64,000 bases of DNA from CAVVEQ01 sp963747315. Its GTDB lineage: Bacteria > Chloroflexota > Anaerolineae > Anaerolineales > Anaerolineaceae. The position numbers and the translations under genes were made by a program. Shown piece after piece: positions 34,042 to 42,641 of the stretch (positions are counted from its first letter, which is position 1; every line of letters starts with the position of its first letter). The notes beneath the pieces were generated by a model that did not search any database, had not been told where the DNA came from, and saw only the letters and a list, made by a program, of their open reading frames with translations. The DNA is taken from assembly GCA_963747315.1 (NCBI GenBank), contig CAVVEQ010000013.1, forward strand, positions 930,001 through 994,000, written 5' to 3'.

Positions 34042-35453
34042 TGACTTCCTCATCACCAACAGCTCAAAAATTTAAAGCACGCAGGGTGATCCGTCTTGTA
34101 GGTTCGAAGTTACGCATTACCCCCAAGCGGGTACCCATCGCAGTTCAGTTAGTAACGGGTCTATTTTTCCTCATAATGATCGGTACCGGGTTACTTCTTA
34201 TCCCCGGTATGACCACCCAACCAATCAATTTTTTTACCGCCCTTTTTACAGCCACCTCCGCGGCGACGGTTACTGGTTTGAATATCGTGGTTCCGGCGAC
34301 GACTTTCACATTTCCAGGACAAATAGTGATTCTATTTCTGATCCAAATTGGCGGGGTAGGATTAATCGTCACCATCATGTTCTTTTTCCGAATCCTGGGA
34401 AGGCAGATTGGATTAATGGACCGCCTGGCAGTGACCAACGCGTTACGACTCGACTCCCCGGATAAGATCATGTCTATCGTTGTTCGCACGGTTTTCGGGA
34501 TGTTGTTGCTCGAATTGCTCGGTGCGCTGGCTCTGGGAATTCACTGGCTGGTTGCGGGAATTGTCCCGGTGGATAATATCGTGATGTATTCGATCTTTCA
34601 CTCCGTGGTTTCGTTCTGCAATGCCGGATTCGACCTTTTCACTGGCTTGCCTCAATATCCCACCGGAATCCCCCTGGACTCAGTTACCCTGATCATCATG
34701 GGAATTTTAATCATCGCGGGCGGCCTTGGAATTCCTGTGTATTTCGACCTGCTGCACCAATTCGGCAGGCGAGGATTATCCCTGCATACCCGGATAACGC
34801 TTGTTACCTCCCTGGGTTTGATTCTCCTGGGTTGGATAGGATTTCTCCTCGCCGAGTACCGCCTCGGGGGGGTTTTATCCGAAATCGAATTTGGTCCCCG
34901 GGTTGTCCAGGCCTGGTTCCAATCCGTTTCCGCCCGTACTGCCGGCTTCCAGGGGTTCACTTTCTTTACCGATATCCATCAGAGCAGCATCCTGTTGCTG
35001 GTTTTCCTCATGTTCATCGGTACCGCCCCGGCCTCAGCAGGAGGCGGAATCACAACAGGAACATTCTCTGTGCTAACCCTGTCATTTTTAAGTTACGCGC
35101 GTGGATTGGTAAAAATTCGCGCCGGACACCGAACGATCCCTTTCAAGCAGCTTGGACGAGCCGGAGTGATATTCTCTGTTAGCGTCACCCTGGTAGTTGT
35201 ATCCACCTGGCTGATTCTTTTCACAAATTCATATTCGATGGAAGAAGTTCTGTTTGAAGTTGTCTCCGCCTTTTCCACTACAGGCCTCTCCCTGGGGATC
35301 ACTTCCAGTTTGAACCGATTCGGCCAATCGATATTGATCTTGGTGATGTTCTGTGGTCGTCTGGGGGCATTCACGATCATGATGGCACTGCTCGATAAAG
35401 AACCCCGTCAGAACCTGGTGGATTACCCGGAGGAATCAGTTCTTTTAGGCTAA
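34041..35453 (+). CDS. ktrB: Potassium uptake channel subunit (KtrB/TrkH)
   Basis: The 470-residue membrane protein has four repeated selectivity-filter motifs: TSAATVTGLNIV, SFCNAGFDLF, SARTAGFQGF and SAFSTTGLSLG, each after a pore helix, as in KtrB/TrkH. It carries potassium (with sodium in many Ktr systems) across the membrane under KtrA control. The gene overlaps ktrA by 1 nt and is ended by a bidirectional terminator. Confidence 0.95.
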   Translation: MTSSSPTAQKFKARRVIRLVGSKLRITPKRVPIAVQLVTGLFFLIMIGTGLLLIPGMTTQPINFFTALFTATSAATVTGLNIVVPATTFTFPGQIVILFLIQIGGVGLIVTIMFFFRILGRQIGLMDRLAVTNALRLDSPDKIMSIVVRTVFGMLLLELLGALALGIHWLVAGIVPVDNIVMYSIFHSVVSFCNAGFDLFTGLPQYPTGIPLDSVTLIIMGILIIAGGLGIPVYFDLLHQFGRRGLSLHTRITLVTSLGLILLGWIGFLLAEYRLGGVLSEIEFGPRVVQAWFQSVSARTAGFQGFTFFTDIHQSSILLLVFLMFIGTAPASAGGGITTGTFSVLTLSFLSYARGLVKIRAGHRTIPFKQLGRAGVIFSVSVTLVVVSTWLILFTNSYSMEEVLFEVVSAFSTTGLSLGITSSLNRFGQSILILVMFCGRLGAFTIMMALLDKEPRQNLVDYPEESVLLG

Positions 35454-35470
35454 GCGGTAACCTGGAAACA

Positions 35471-35500
35471 AAAAAAGCAGGAGTTGAGCTCCTGCTTTTT
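35471..35500. terminator. Bidirectional rho-independent terminator
   Basis: AGCAGGAG and CTCCTGCT pair around TTGAG with flanking A and T runs. It separates ktrB (plus) and the subtilisin gene (minus). Confidence 0.92.
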
Positions 35501-35524
35501 CCAAACATGTATGTGATCCCAAAA

Positions 35525-36896
35525 TTACGGTATGGCGTTTAGCGCTGCATCCGCAGTCGCCAGACCAGCTCCAGTGGCATCAGAATCCCAGCAATAATCC
35601 ACCAATGACTCCAGTGCCATCATTGACTGACCGGCATCCGGGAGGTAGAAGAATTGCCGATATCTTCCAAAATACCCTCAACATCAAATTGTGTCAGGTT
35701 TGGATTCTTCTGCATCATCAATGCTGCAATACCGGCCACATGCGGGCTGGCCATGGAGGTTCCTCCCAGGAAGAAATAGCTCAACTGACCGCTATTCGTC
35801 TGGTAAGGGCCAACCACCCAGGAACCGGGTGCAGCGACATCCAGATCCTGCCCTGGAAGTTCCCGGCTGGAGAAATCAGTGATGTAATAATCATTAGGGT
35901 TTAATGGATCGGCAACGTCATTTGCGTACCACCAGGTACCACCACCTACCCACTCGCTTACCCATCCGGAGGCGGCAACCGAGATCACTGGTTCATAAGC
36001 TCCAGGATAACCCATACCTTGATAGCCTTCATTCCCCGCGGAAGCAACTACGATCACACCCTTGCTTATCGCGTAATCGATCGCTGCCTGCTCCATAGCC
36101 TCAAGTGTTGGTCCACCCAGGCTCATATTGATCACCACCGGGAACTTGCGAGCGGTCCGGCTTTTAGATCCGCAACATATACGATGCCGCGCGCGATAAC
36201 TGAGGACCATCCAGATCCGTTTTGGTTAAGTACTTTTACCGGAATAACCGTCGCCATCGGTGCTGTACCGTTGACCGGGGTTCCGCGGAGGCTGTATCCT
36301 AAAATGGTGGAAGTAACATGGGTGCCGTGTGAATTCTGATCGTGCTCCCATTTATTCGTGGGCTCGGATACATTTCCGTTCTCCCCCCCGCCACCGCCAA
36401 ACGCCTTGGCATATTGCGTTGCTATCCGTTCCTGGGGAAAATACTGCCGCCAGGAATCCAGGAGTCCGGTATCCAAAACGGCAACATAAACCCCTGTTCC
36501 GTCAAAGTCAACTTTACGGTTATTGAAACCGAAATCAGTAATATTGATCGCGTCCTGATCCCAGGTGCTCAATCCATTCAGGAAGTCGGTTACTTCCACG
36601 GTGTCCACTGGAGCCCCTTTCCGGGTGGCATCGGGTGATGCTGTGAGGACATATGGAAGTCCCTTGATCTTGGAGAGCTGGGTTTTATATGCTTGAAGTG
36701 TAACTGAATTAATCTGGTAAACAACATCTCTGATCGTGCCATACTTCGCCAGATCAATCAAAATGGCATCCGTAACCGGTGTATTCAATAGAATATTGAT
36801 TCCAATTTTCGATGATTTTGCCGCCCCAGAAGATGCCCCCAGGCTGATGCTGAGAATCATAATACCGACAACGAACATAAAGAATATTTTTTTCAT
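35525..36896 (-). CDS. Secreted subtilisin-like serine protease (S8), two frameshifts
   Basis: Read through two breaks, this is a ~455-residue exported S8 protease. The first frame (36896 to ~36160) holds a signal peptide (residues 1-27), propeptide-like region, Asp motif YVAVLDTGL and His motif NSHGTHVTSTI. The second (~36170 to ~35650) holds VVINMSLGGPT, the oxyanion-hole ASAGNEG and Ser motif GGTSMASPHVAG. The C-terminal end, in a third frame, reads GAGLATADAALNAIP before TAA at 35525. Breaks lie near 36165 and 35650. All catalytic residues are intact. GGAGG precedes the ATG and a good promoter lies at 36935-36962. Confidence 0.85.
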
Positions 36897-36934
36897 GCAT
36901 TCCTCCTTTTTATGGAAAATCCACCGCTTATTAC

Positions 36935-36962
36935 ATTATAGGAAGTGGATTTCTAAAGTCAA
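36935..36962 (-). promoter_or_regulatory. Sigma-70 type promoter of the subtilisin gene
   Basis: On the minus strand TTGACT, 16 nt, TATAAT, ending 38 nt before the ATG at 36896. The rest of the 180-nt gap to the mvaD-like gene is AT-rich with long T runs; I see no second clear promoter in it. Confidence 0.75.
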
Positions 36963-37076
36963 CAACTTGTTTTCTGATTTTTTTTATTTTTCCCTACAAA
37001 TCTAGGCTAAAATCATCTCAACTTGCTGTAGTTTTACAATCTCTCTTTATCTGATTAAGGATTCTCCCTAACGAAA

Positions 37077-38048
37077 ATGAAGACCGCTGCCATCGCGCAC
37101 CCGAATATCGCCTTTATCAAATACTGGGGAAACCGTGATACTGAATTGCGCATCCCGGAAAATGGGTCCATATCGATGAACCTGGGTGGTCTTTCCACTC
37201 GCACTTCGGTGGCTTTTGACTCCGAACTTCAAGCCGATGGCTTTTCCCTGAACGGGATCCTTCAATCCGGGGATGCCCTCCTGCGGGTGACACACTTTCT
37301 GGATATCGTTCGAAAAATGGCACACTCCACCAATCACGCCAGGGTGGAAAGCCTAAACGACTTCCCCACTGGTGCGGGGATAGCATCCTCTGCCTCAGCT
37401 TTCGCTGCGCTTGCGCTGGCAGCTACCACTTCACTCGGTTTGAATCTGAATGAAGCTTCTCTATCATGCCTCGCCAGGCGAGGTTCCGGATCAGCCTGCC
37501 GGTCCATCCCCTCCGGTTTCACGGAATGGCTTCCGGGTACCACAGATGATGACTCTTATGCGTTCAGCCTTGCCGGGCAGGAACATTGGGCGCTTTCGGA
37601 TTGCGTTGCGGTGGTGCATGCCGGGGAAAAGGAAGCTGGTTCTACCGAAGGTCACGCACTCGCTCATACCAGCCCGCTTCAGACCGCCAGGGTGGCGGAT
37701 TCCGACAGGCGGTTGGCAATCTGCCGGGATGCAGTCCTCAACCGGGATTTTCAGAAACTCGCGGATATCATCGAGCTGGATTCCAACCTGCTTCACGCAG
37801 TGATGATGAGCTCCGCGCCGCCGCTCTATTACTGGCGGGGCGCGACGATTGAAGTCATGAACGCAGTACGTTCCTGGCGTAAGATCGGCATTCCATGCGC
37901 GTTCACCATTGACGCCGGGCCGAACGTGCACGTGATCTGCCCATCGGAAGCAGCCAGTCAGGTGCAGGTTCGCCTGCGGGAGATCCCCGGGGTGGAATCC
38001 GTGCTCATATCCGCCACTGGCGGGGCAGCCAGGCTGCTCTCTGATTAA
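37077..38048 (+). CDS. mvaD: Mevalonate-pathway decarboxylase (MDD or phosphomevalonate decarboxylase)
   Basis: The 323-residue GHMP-kinase-fold protein has the diphosphomevalonate decarboxylase pattern: AHPNIAFIKYWG, ISMNLGGLSTRT, the phosphate loop DFPTGAGIASSASAFAA, GSACRSIPSGF and the Asp-bearing FTIDAGPNV. The KYWG motif is followed by N rather than the usual K. MDD converts mevalonate diphosphate to isopentenyl diphosphate; some Chloroflexota instead use a related phosphomevalonate decarboxylase with isopentenyl phosphate kinase, and I cannot tell which applies. No other mevalonate gene is nearby. Confidence 0.85.
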   Translation: MKTAAIAHPNIAFIKYWGNRDTELRIPENGSISMNLGGLSTRTSVAFDSELQADGFSLNGILQSGDALLRVTHFLDIVRKMAHSTNHARVESLNDFPTGAGIASSASAFAALALAATTSLGLNLNEASLSCLARRGSGSACRSIPSGFTEWLPGTTDDDSYAFSLAGQEHWALSDCVAVVHAGEKEAGSTEGHALAHTSPLQTARVADSDRRLAICRDAVLNRDFQKLADIIELDSNLLHAVMMSSAPPLYYWRGATIEVMNAVRSWRKIGIPCAFTIDAGPNVHVICPSEAASQVQVRLREIPGVESVLISATGGAARLLSD

Positions 38049-38122
38049 AAATATCCTAATCGTATTGACTTTACCTCTTGGGTATAATCCATTCAATATA
38101 ATTAATTGATGGGATTGCTTGG

Positions 38123-39208
38123 ATGAATTCATCATTTCTATTTACCCTGGTTCAGTTTATCGTCGCGTTCAGCGTGATCGCGATCATTCACGAATTAGGC
38201 CATTACCTGATGGCCAAATCCGGGAAGATCGAGGTCGAAGAGTTTGGACTCGGCTTTCCTCCGCGCGCGGTGAAGTTATTTCATTTCAAAGAGACATTGT
38301 TCTCCCTCAACTGGATCCCATTCGGCGCATTTGTGCGTCCCAAGGGAGAGAATGATCCCGAAATTCCCGGCGGATTGGCCGCCGCGAGCCCCTGGAAGCG
38401 ACTTGGTATGCTGTTGGGGGGACCTTTCGCGAACATCCTTTTTGGCATCCTCATCTTCGCCTTCGTTTTCTCGCAGGTTGGTGCGCCGGATACTTCCCGC
38501 ATCCAGATCTCAGAGATCAACCCGGGTTCCCCTGCCGAACAAAGCGGACTGCTGTCGGGTGACCTGATCCTATCGGTCGCTGGTTTGCCTGTGACCTCGA
38601 TGAGTAGCGTTTCGGATACGGTGCACCTACACCTGGGTGAGGAGATCGCGATCATTGTATTGCGTGAAGGTAGCGAGACAACAATCAGGATCACACCCCG
38701 TAAAGATCCCCCCGAAGGGGAGGGACCCCTGGGTGTTGTCATGGGCAACCCGGTGATCAAGCCCGGATTCTTTCAGTCCATCCCCCTGGCTGCTTCAACG
38801 GCTTTCGAACAGGCAAAGCAATTGTTCACCCTCCCGCTCAAGCTGATCCAGGGGCAAGTTACCTCGGAACAGGCTCGACTGGTGAGCCCCAAAGGTCTCT
38901 TTGACATTTACTCGCAGGTACGAAACCAGCAATCCTCTGTGGAATCCTCTTCACCCGGCCTGGCTGTAGTCAATATCCTCTGGTTCTTCGGTATCATCTC
39001 GGTGGCGCTTGGGCTCACGAACCTGTTACCGATCCCCGCCCTGGATGGCGGAAGGATCCTCTTCGTGATCCCGGAGTTGATCGCCGGAAAGCGCGTACCC
39101 GCAAAATATGAAAATGCGGTCCATATGGTCGGTTTTACCTTCCTGCTGGCACTTATGGCATTTTTGTTCCTACAGGATTTCATCAACCCGGTAGTGCTCC
39201 CAAAATAA
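38123..39208 (+). CDS. rseP: Site-2 protease, RseP-like (M50)
   Basis: The 361-residue membrane protease has HELGH within the first helix (residues 24-28), a central PDZ domain (ISEINPGSPAEQSGLLSGD) and the third zinc motif in NLLPIPALDGGRILF, followed by two membrane helices. RseP homologues cut membrane-anchored anti-sigma factors or leftover signal peptides. No anti-sigma gene is near. It begins a three-gene run with the HEAT-repeat and acylphosphatase genes. Two TATAAT boxes at 38083 and 38097 lie upstream. Confidence 0.92.
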   Translation: MNSSFLFTLVQFIVAFSVIAIIHELGHYLMAKSGKIEVEEFGLGFPPRAVKLFHFKETLFSLNWIPFGAFVRPKGENDPEIPGGLAAASPWKRLGMLLGGPFANILFGILIFAFVFSQVGAPDTSRIQISEINPGSPAEQSGLLSGDLILSVAGLPVTSMSSVSDTVHLHLGEEIAIIVLREGSETTIRITPRKDPPEGEGPLGVVMGNPVIKPGFFQSIPLAASTAFEQAKQLFTLPLKLIQGQVTSEQARLVSPKGLFDIYSQVRNQQSSVESSSPGLAVVNILWFFGIISVALGLTNLLPIPALDGGRILFVIPELIAGKRVPAKYENAVHMVGFTFLLALMAFLFLQDFINPVVLPK

Positions 39209-39223
39209 GAGGAAGGTTTCCCA

Positions 39224-40210
39224 ATGACCGAAAAAGAAAAGAAAATTCCCTTTGCACAAATTGTGACAGAGCTGAAAGACGATTTAAAACCCTTCCCCCC
39301 AAAATACCTTCACCGCTTCTCCGATCTTGAAGGTAAAGAACTGGCTTTGTTAAAAAACGCGTGGGATTCGCTCAGTGAAAAACGAAAAACCCATCTCCTG
39401 CAGGATCTGGAGGAACTTTCGGATTCTGAAACCCTGGTTTGCTTCGATGAGGTTGCCCGTATTGGTCTGGGGGATACCTCCCCCGCTGTTCGATCCATCT
39501 CCGCTCGCTTGCTTTGGGAATCCGAAGATGTGACCCTGATCCCGATCTTCCTGGGTATGATGGAAAGAGACAAAGATGCTGGTGCGAGGGCAGCCGGAGC
39601 CGCTGCCCTGGGCAGGTACGTTCTGATTGGTGAGATTGAGGAGTTATCTCCCGAACAGCATCAGCATGTGGAGGATAGCCTTCTTCTGGTTTGCACCGGT
39701 AAGGATCTCCCCATCGTTCGTCAGCGCGCGCTCGAATCGCTAGGATACTCCGAACGGCCGGAGGTCCCCATCCTGATCGAAAAAGCACTCGATTCCCCGG
39801 ACTTCGCCTGGATCGCTTGCGGCCTTTTCGCCATCAGCCGCTCACTTGATCCCCGCTGGGAAAAACAGGTCCTCAAATATTTAGATCACCAGGATGATGA
39901 CGTCCGCTTCGAGGCCATCCGTGCCGCAGGCGAACTCGAACTGGAATCAGCTCGTCAACCGTTGATAAATTTGCTTGAATCCGGTGAGGAGGATGGTGAA
40001 AACCGTTTGGCAGTAATCTGGTCGCTTTCGCAGATCGGCGGGGATGAAGTCCAGGAAACCCTAGAAAAATGCCTGGAAGATTGCGATGATGAAGAGGCGG
40101 AGTATATCGAGGAAGCGATCACCAACCTTAACTTTAATCAGGATTTCAAACTGGCAGATCTGTTGGATATCGAACCGGAAGACCCGGATGATGATGGTTA
40201 CAGGGGGTAA
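39224..40210 (+). CDS. HEAT-repeat protein
   Basis: The 328-residue acidic, soluble protein is made of repeated ~30-residue helical pairs such as SVRSISARLLWESED, GARAAGAAALGRY, IVRQRALESLGYSE and DVRFEAIRAAGELE, typical of HEAT/PBS lyase-like repeats. The C-terminal tail is very acidic. Such proteins are scaffolds; no enzyme motif is present. It starts 15 nt after rseP with AGGAAGG upstream, and precedes acyP by 5 nt. Confidence 0.8.
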   Translation: MTEKEKKIPFAQIVTELKDDLKPFPPKYLHRFSDLEGKELALLKNAWDSLSEKRKTHLLQDLEELSDSETLVCFDEVARIGLGDTSPAVRSISARLLWESEDVTLIPIFLGMMERDKDAGARAAGAAALGRYVLIGEIEELSPEQHQHVEDSLLLVCTGKDLPIVRQRALESLGYSERPEVPILIEKALDSPDFAWIACGLFAISRSLDPRWEKQVLKYLDHQDDDVRFEAIRAAGELELESARQPLINLLESGEEDGENRLAVIWSLSQIGGDEVQETLEKCLEDCDDEEAEYIEEAITNLNFNQDFKLADLLDIEPEDPDDDGYRG

Positions 40211-40215
40211 ACCGT

Positions 40216-40503
40216 ATGTCTGATTCCACCAGCCTGGAACGTCTCCATGCATTCGTAAAAGGTCGGGTGCAGGGGGTCGGATTTAGGGCTTTCGTTCTAC
40301 AGGAAGCCACCGCTTTGGGGCTCAAGGGATGGTGCCGCAATGTTGGCTGGGATCAGGTGGAAGTGCTTGCTGAAGGCAGCCGGGCTAACCTGGAAGGAAT
40401 GCTGCAGGAACTGCACAAGGGACCTTACCTGGCTGTGGTGGAAAAAGTGATCCCCGAATGGAGTCTGGGAACCGGTGAATTTTCCCAGTTCCGGGTCCGT
40501 TGA
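40216..40503 (+). CDS. acyP: Acylphosphatase
   Basis: The 95-residue protein has the acylphosphatase signatures FVKGRVQGVGFRAF (with the phosphate-binding Arg) and GLKGWCRNVGWDQVEV (with the catalytic Asn). It hydrolyses acyl phosphates such as carbamoyl and acetyl phosphate. It is the last gene of the rseP-HEAT run and ends 22 nt from the convergent uvrB stop. Confidence 0.93.
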   Translation: MSDSTSLERLHAFVKGRVQGVGFRAFVLQEATALGLKGWCRNVGWDQVEVLAEGSRANLEGMLQELHKGPYLAVVEKVIPEWSLGTGEFSQFRVR

Positions 40504-40525
40504 AACTTTTCCCGCGAGAGTCAGA

Positions 40526-42568
40526 TTAATTTTCTCCAGCCAGAATCTGGGCTTTCTTCCATCCAGGAAGGTTGGATTCCTCCGCAAGGATGACACGCAA
40601 CTGGTAGACCTGGTCCCGTAGGACAGCCGCCCGTTCAAATTCAAGATCTTTGGCTGCTGCTTTCATTTGATTTTCCAACTCCGCAATCACACGTTCCAGC
40701 TCTTTCTTCGGCAGGCTCGCGGCTGACCGGGTTGTATTCTGTCCGTGTTTTCCACCATCCTTATCCGCGCTGGCCGTCAACCTGGCGGTCAGGTCATACA
40801 CCCCCTTGATGATCCCGACAGGTTCGATGTTGTGCTCCCGGTTGTAATCCTCCTGCTTTTTGCGACGGCGGTTGGTCTCGTCAATTGCCCGTCGCATTGA
40901 ATCTGTGATCTTATCTGCGTACATGATCACCTTGCCGTGTACGTGGCGAGCCGCCCGGCCGATGGTCTGGATCAAGGCAGTATCGGAGCGCAGGAATCCT
41001 TCCTTATCCGCATCCAGGATCGCCACAAGAGAAACTTCCGGCAAATCCAGACCTTCACGCAGCAGGTTGATTCCGACAATAACGTCGAATACACCCAGAC
41101 GCAGGTCGCGCAGGATGCCAATTCGTTCAAGCGTTTCAACTTCTGAATGAAGGTATTGGACTTTGATCCCCATTTCCAGCAGGTAATCCGCCAGGTCTTC
41201 TGCCATGCGTTTGGTGAGGGTGGTGACCAGCACGCGTTCCCCGAGATTCACTCTAGATTTTATTTCCCCGATGAGGTCATCCACTTGCCCCGCGGAAGGA
41301 CGAACGATCACCTCCGGATCCACCAGCCCCGTTGGCCGGATGATCTGCTCCACCACCTGCTGGGCGCGTTTAGTCTCGTAAGGTCCTGGCGTGGCAGAGG
41401 TATAGATGGTGAAGCCCATATGCTGTTCGAATTCATCGAAGGTGAGCGGTCGGTTATCCAGCGCGGAGGGCAGCCGGAAGCCGTATTCCACCAACACCCC
41501 CTTGCGGGATTGATCACCGTTGTACATTCCGCGAACTTGCGGAACGGTCATGTGAGATTCATCCAGGAAGAGTAGGTAATCGTGCGGCAGGTAATCCATC
41601 AATGTCCATGGCGGCGAACCGGCCGGACGCTGGTCGACATGCCGGGAATAATTTTCGATCCCGGAGCAATACCCCACTTCGCGCATCATTTCCAGGTCAA
41701 AGAGGGTCCGTTGTTCAAGGCGCTGGGCTTCCAGCAAGCGGTCGTTGGCACGGAAATACGCCAGGCGATCGTTGAGCTCAGCCTCGATGGCAACGATGGA
41801 TTCCTTGAGTTTTTGCTCCTGGGTGATGTAATGCTTGGCGGGATAGATCTCAATGCGATCCGGTTCCTCCAGGATCTCACCGGTCACCGGGTTCAACACG
41901 ATCAACCGTTCCACCTCGTCGCCAAAAAAGACCACCCGGATGGCTTTTTTATCCTCGTATGCCGGATGCACCTCCAGCGTATCACCGCGTACGCGGAAGA
42001 CCCCCGGGCGTAGTTCCATATCATTGCGCTGGTATTGACTTTCCACCAGCTGGCGCAGCAATGCGTTGCGGCGGTAGATCTGGTTCTTTTCGAGCACAAC
42101 CAGTCCACGGTTATATTCCTCGGGGTTCCCCAACCCATATATACAGGAAACAGAAGCGACAATGATCACATCTTTGCGCGACATCAGCGCTGTGGTCGCT
42201 GCCAGGCGCAGGCGTTCAATCTCTTCGTTCGTTTCAGTTTCTTTTTCTATGTAAAGATCATGCCTCGGAACGTAAGCTTCCGGCTGGTAGTAATCGTAAT
42301 AGGAAACAAAATATTCAACAGCATTTTCGGGGAAGAATTCCTTGAATTCCGCATAAAGCTGCGCAGCGAGAGTTTTATTATGCGCCATCACCAGGGCAGG
42401 CCGATTCACCCGCTCGATGATGTTGGCCATTGCAAAAGTCTTCCCGGTGGCGGTGGCACCCAGGAGCACCTGGTCGCGGTAACCCTTCTGGATCCCAGCG
42501 ATCAGCTTTTCAATGGCTTCGGGTTGATCCCCAGTGGGTTGGTAGGGAGCATTAAGTTTGAAATCCAT
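40526..42568 (-). CDS. uvrB: Excinuclease ABC subunit B
   Basis: The 680-residue protein is full length: GDQPEAIEKL, Walker A GATATGKT, the beta-hairpin region YYDYYQPEAYVP, DESHMTVPQ, the helicase motifs NLLREGLDLPEVSLVAILDADKEG read in parts, TIGRAARHV, and a C-terminal UVR motif (ERVIAELENQMKAAAKDLEF) that contacts UvrC. UvrB verifies DNA damage in nucleotide excision repair after loading by UvrA. It is the last gene of a minus-strand run with mfd and pth, about 70 nt after mfd. Mfd brings the Uvr system to stalled RNA polymerase, so the linkage is functional. Confidence 0.98.
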   Translation of the reverse strand: MDFKLNAPYQPTGDQPEAIEKLIAGIQKGYRDQVLLGATATGKTFAMANIIERVNRPALVMAHNKTLAAQLYAEFKEFFPENAVEYFVSYYDYYQPEAYVPRHDLYIEKETETNEEIERLRLAATTALMSRKDVIIVASVSCIYGLGNPEEYNRGLVVLEKNQIYRRNALLRQLVESQYQRNDMELRPGVFRVRGDTLEVHPAYEDKKAIRVVFFGDEVERLIVLNPVTGEILEEPDRIEIYPAKHYITQEQKLKESIVAIEAELNDRLAYFRANDRLLEAQRLEQRTLFDLEMMREVGYCSGIENYSRHVDQRPAGSPPWTLMDYLPHDYLLFLDESHMTVPQVRGMYNGDQSRKGVLVEYGFRLPSALDNRPLTFDEFEQHMGFTIYTSATPGPYETKRAQQVVEQIIRPTGLVDPEVIVRPSAGQVDDLIGEIKSRVNLGERVLVTTLTKRMAEDLADYLLEMGIKVQYLHSEVETLERIGILRDLRLGVFDVIVGINLLREGLDLPEVSLVAILDADKEGFLRSDTALIQTIGRAARHVHGKVIMYADKITDSMRRAIDETNRRRKKQEDYNREHNIEPVGIIKGVYDLTARLTASADKDGGKHGQNTTRSAASLPKKELERVIAELENQMKAAAKDLEFERAAVLRDQVYQLRVILAEESNLPGWKKAQILAGEN

Positions 42569-42641
42569 ATTTGAACCTTTGTTCTATAAGCCCAATAATA
42601 TCACATCCTGGATTTTGGTTCAATAAATCAGGGTTGAATCT

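Noticed and set aside
40520..42570. Long plus-strand open frames inside uvrB and mfd
   Set aside because: They are short, lack ribosome sites and lie opposite fully conserved genes.
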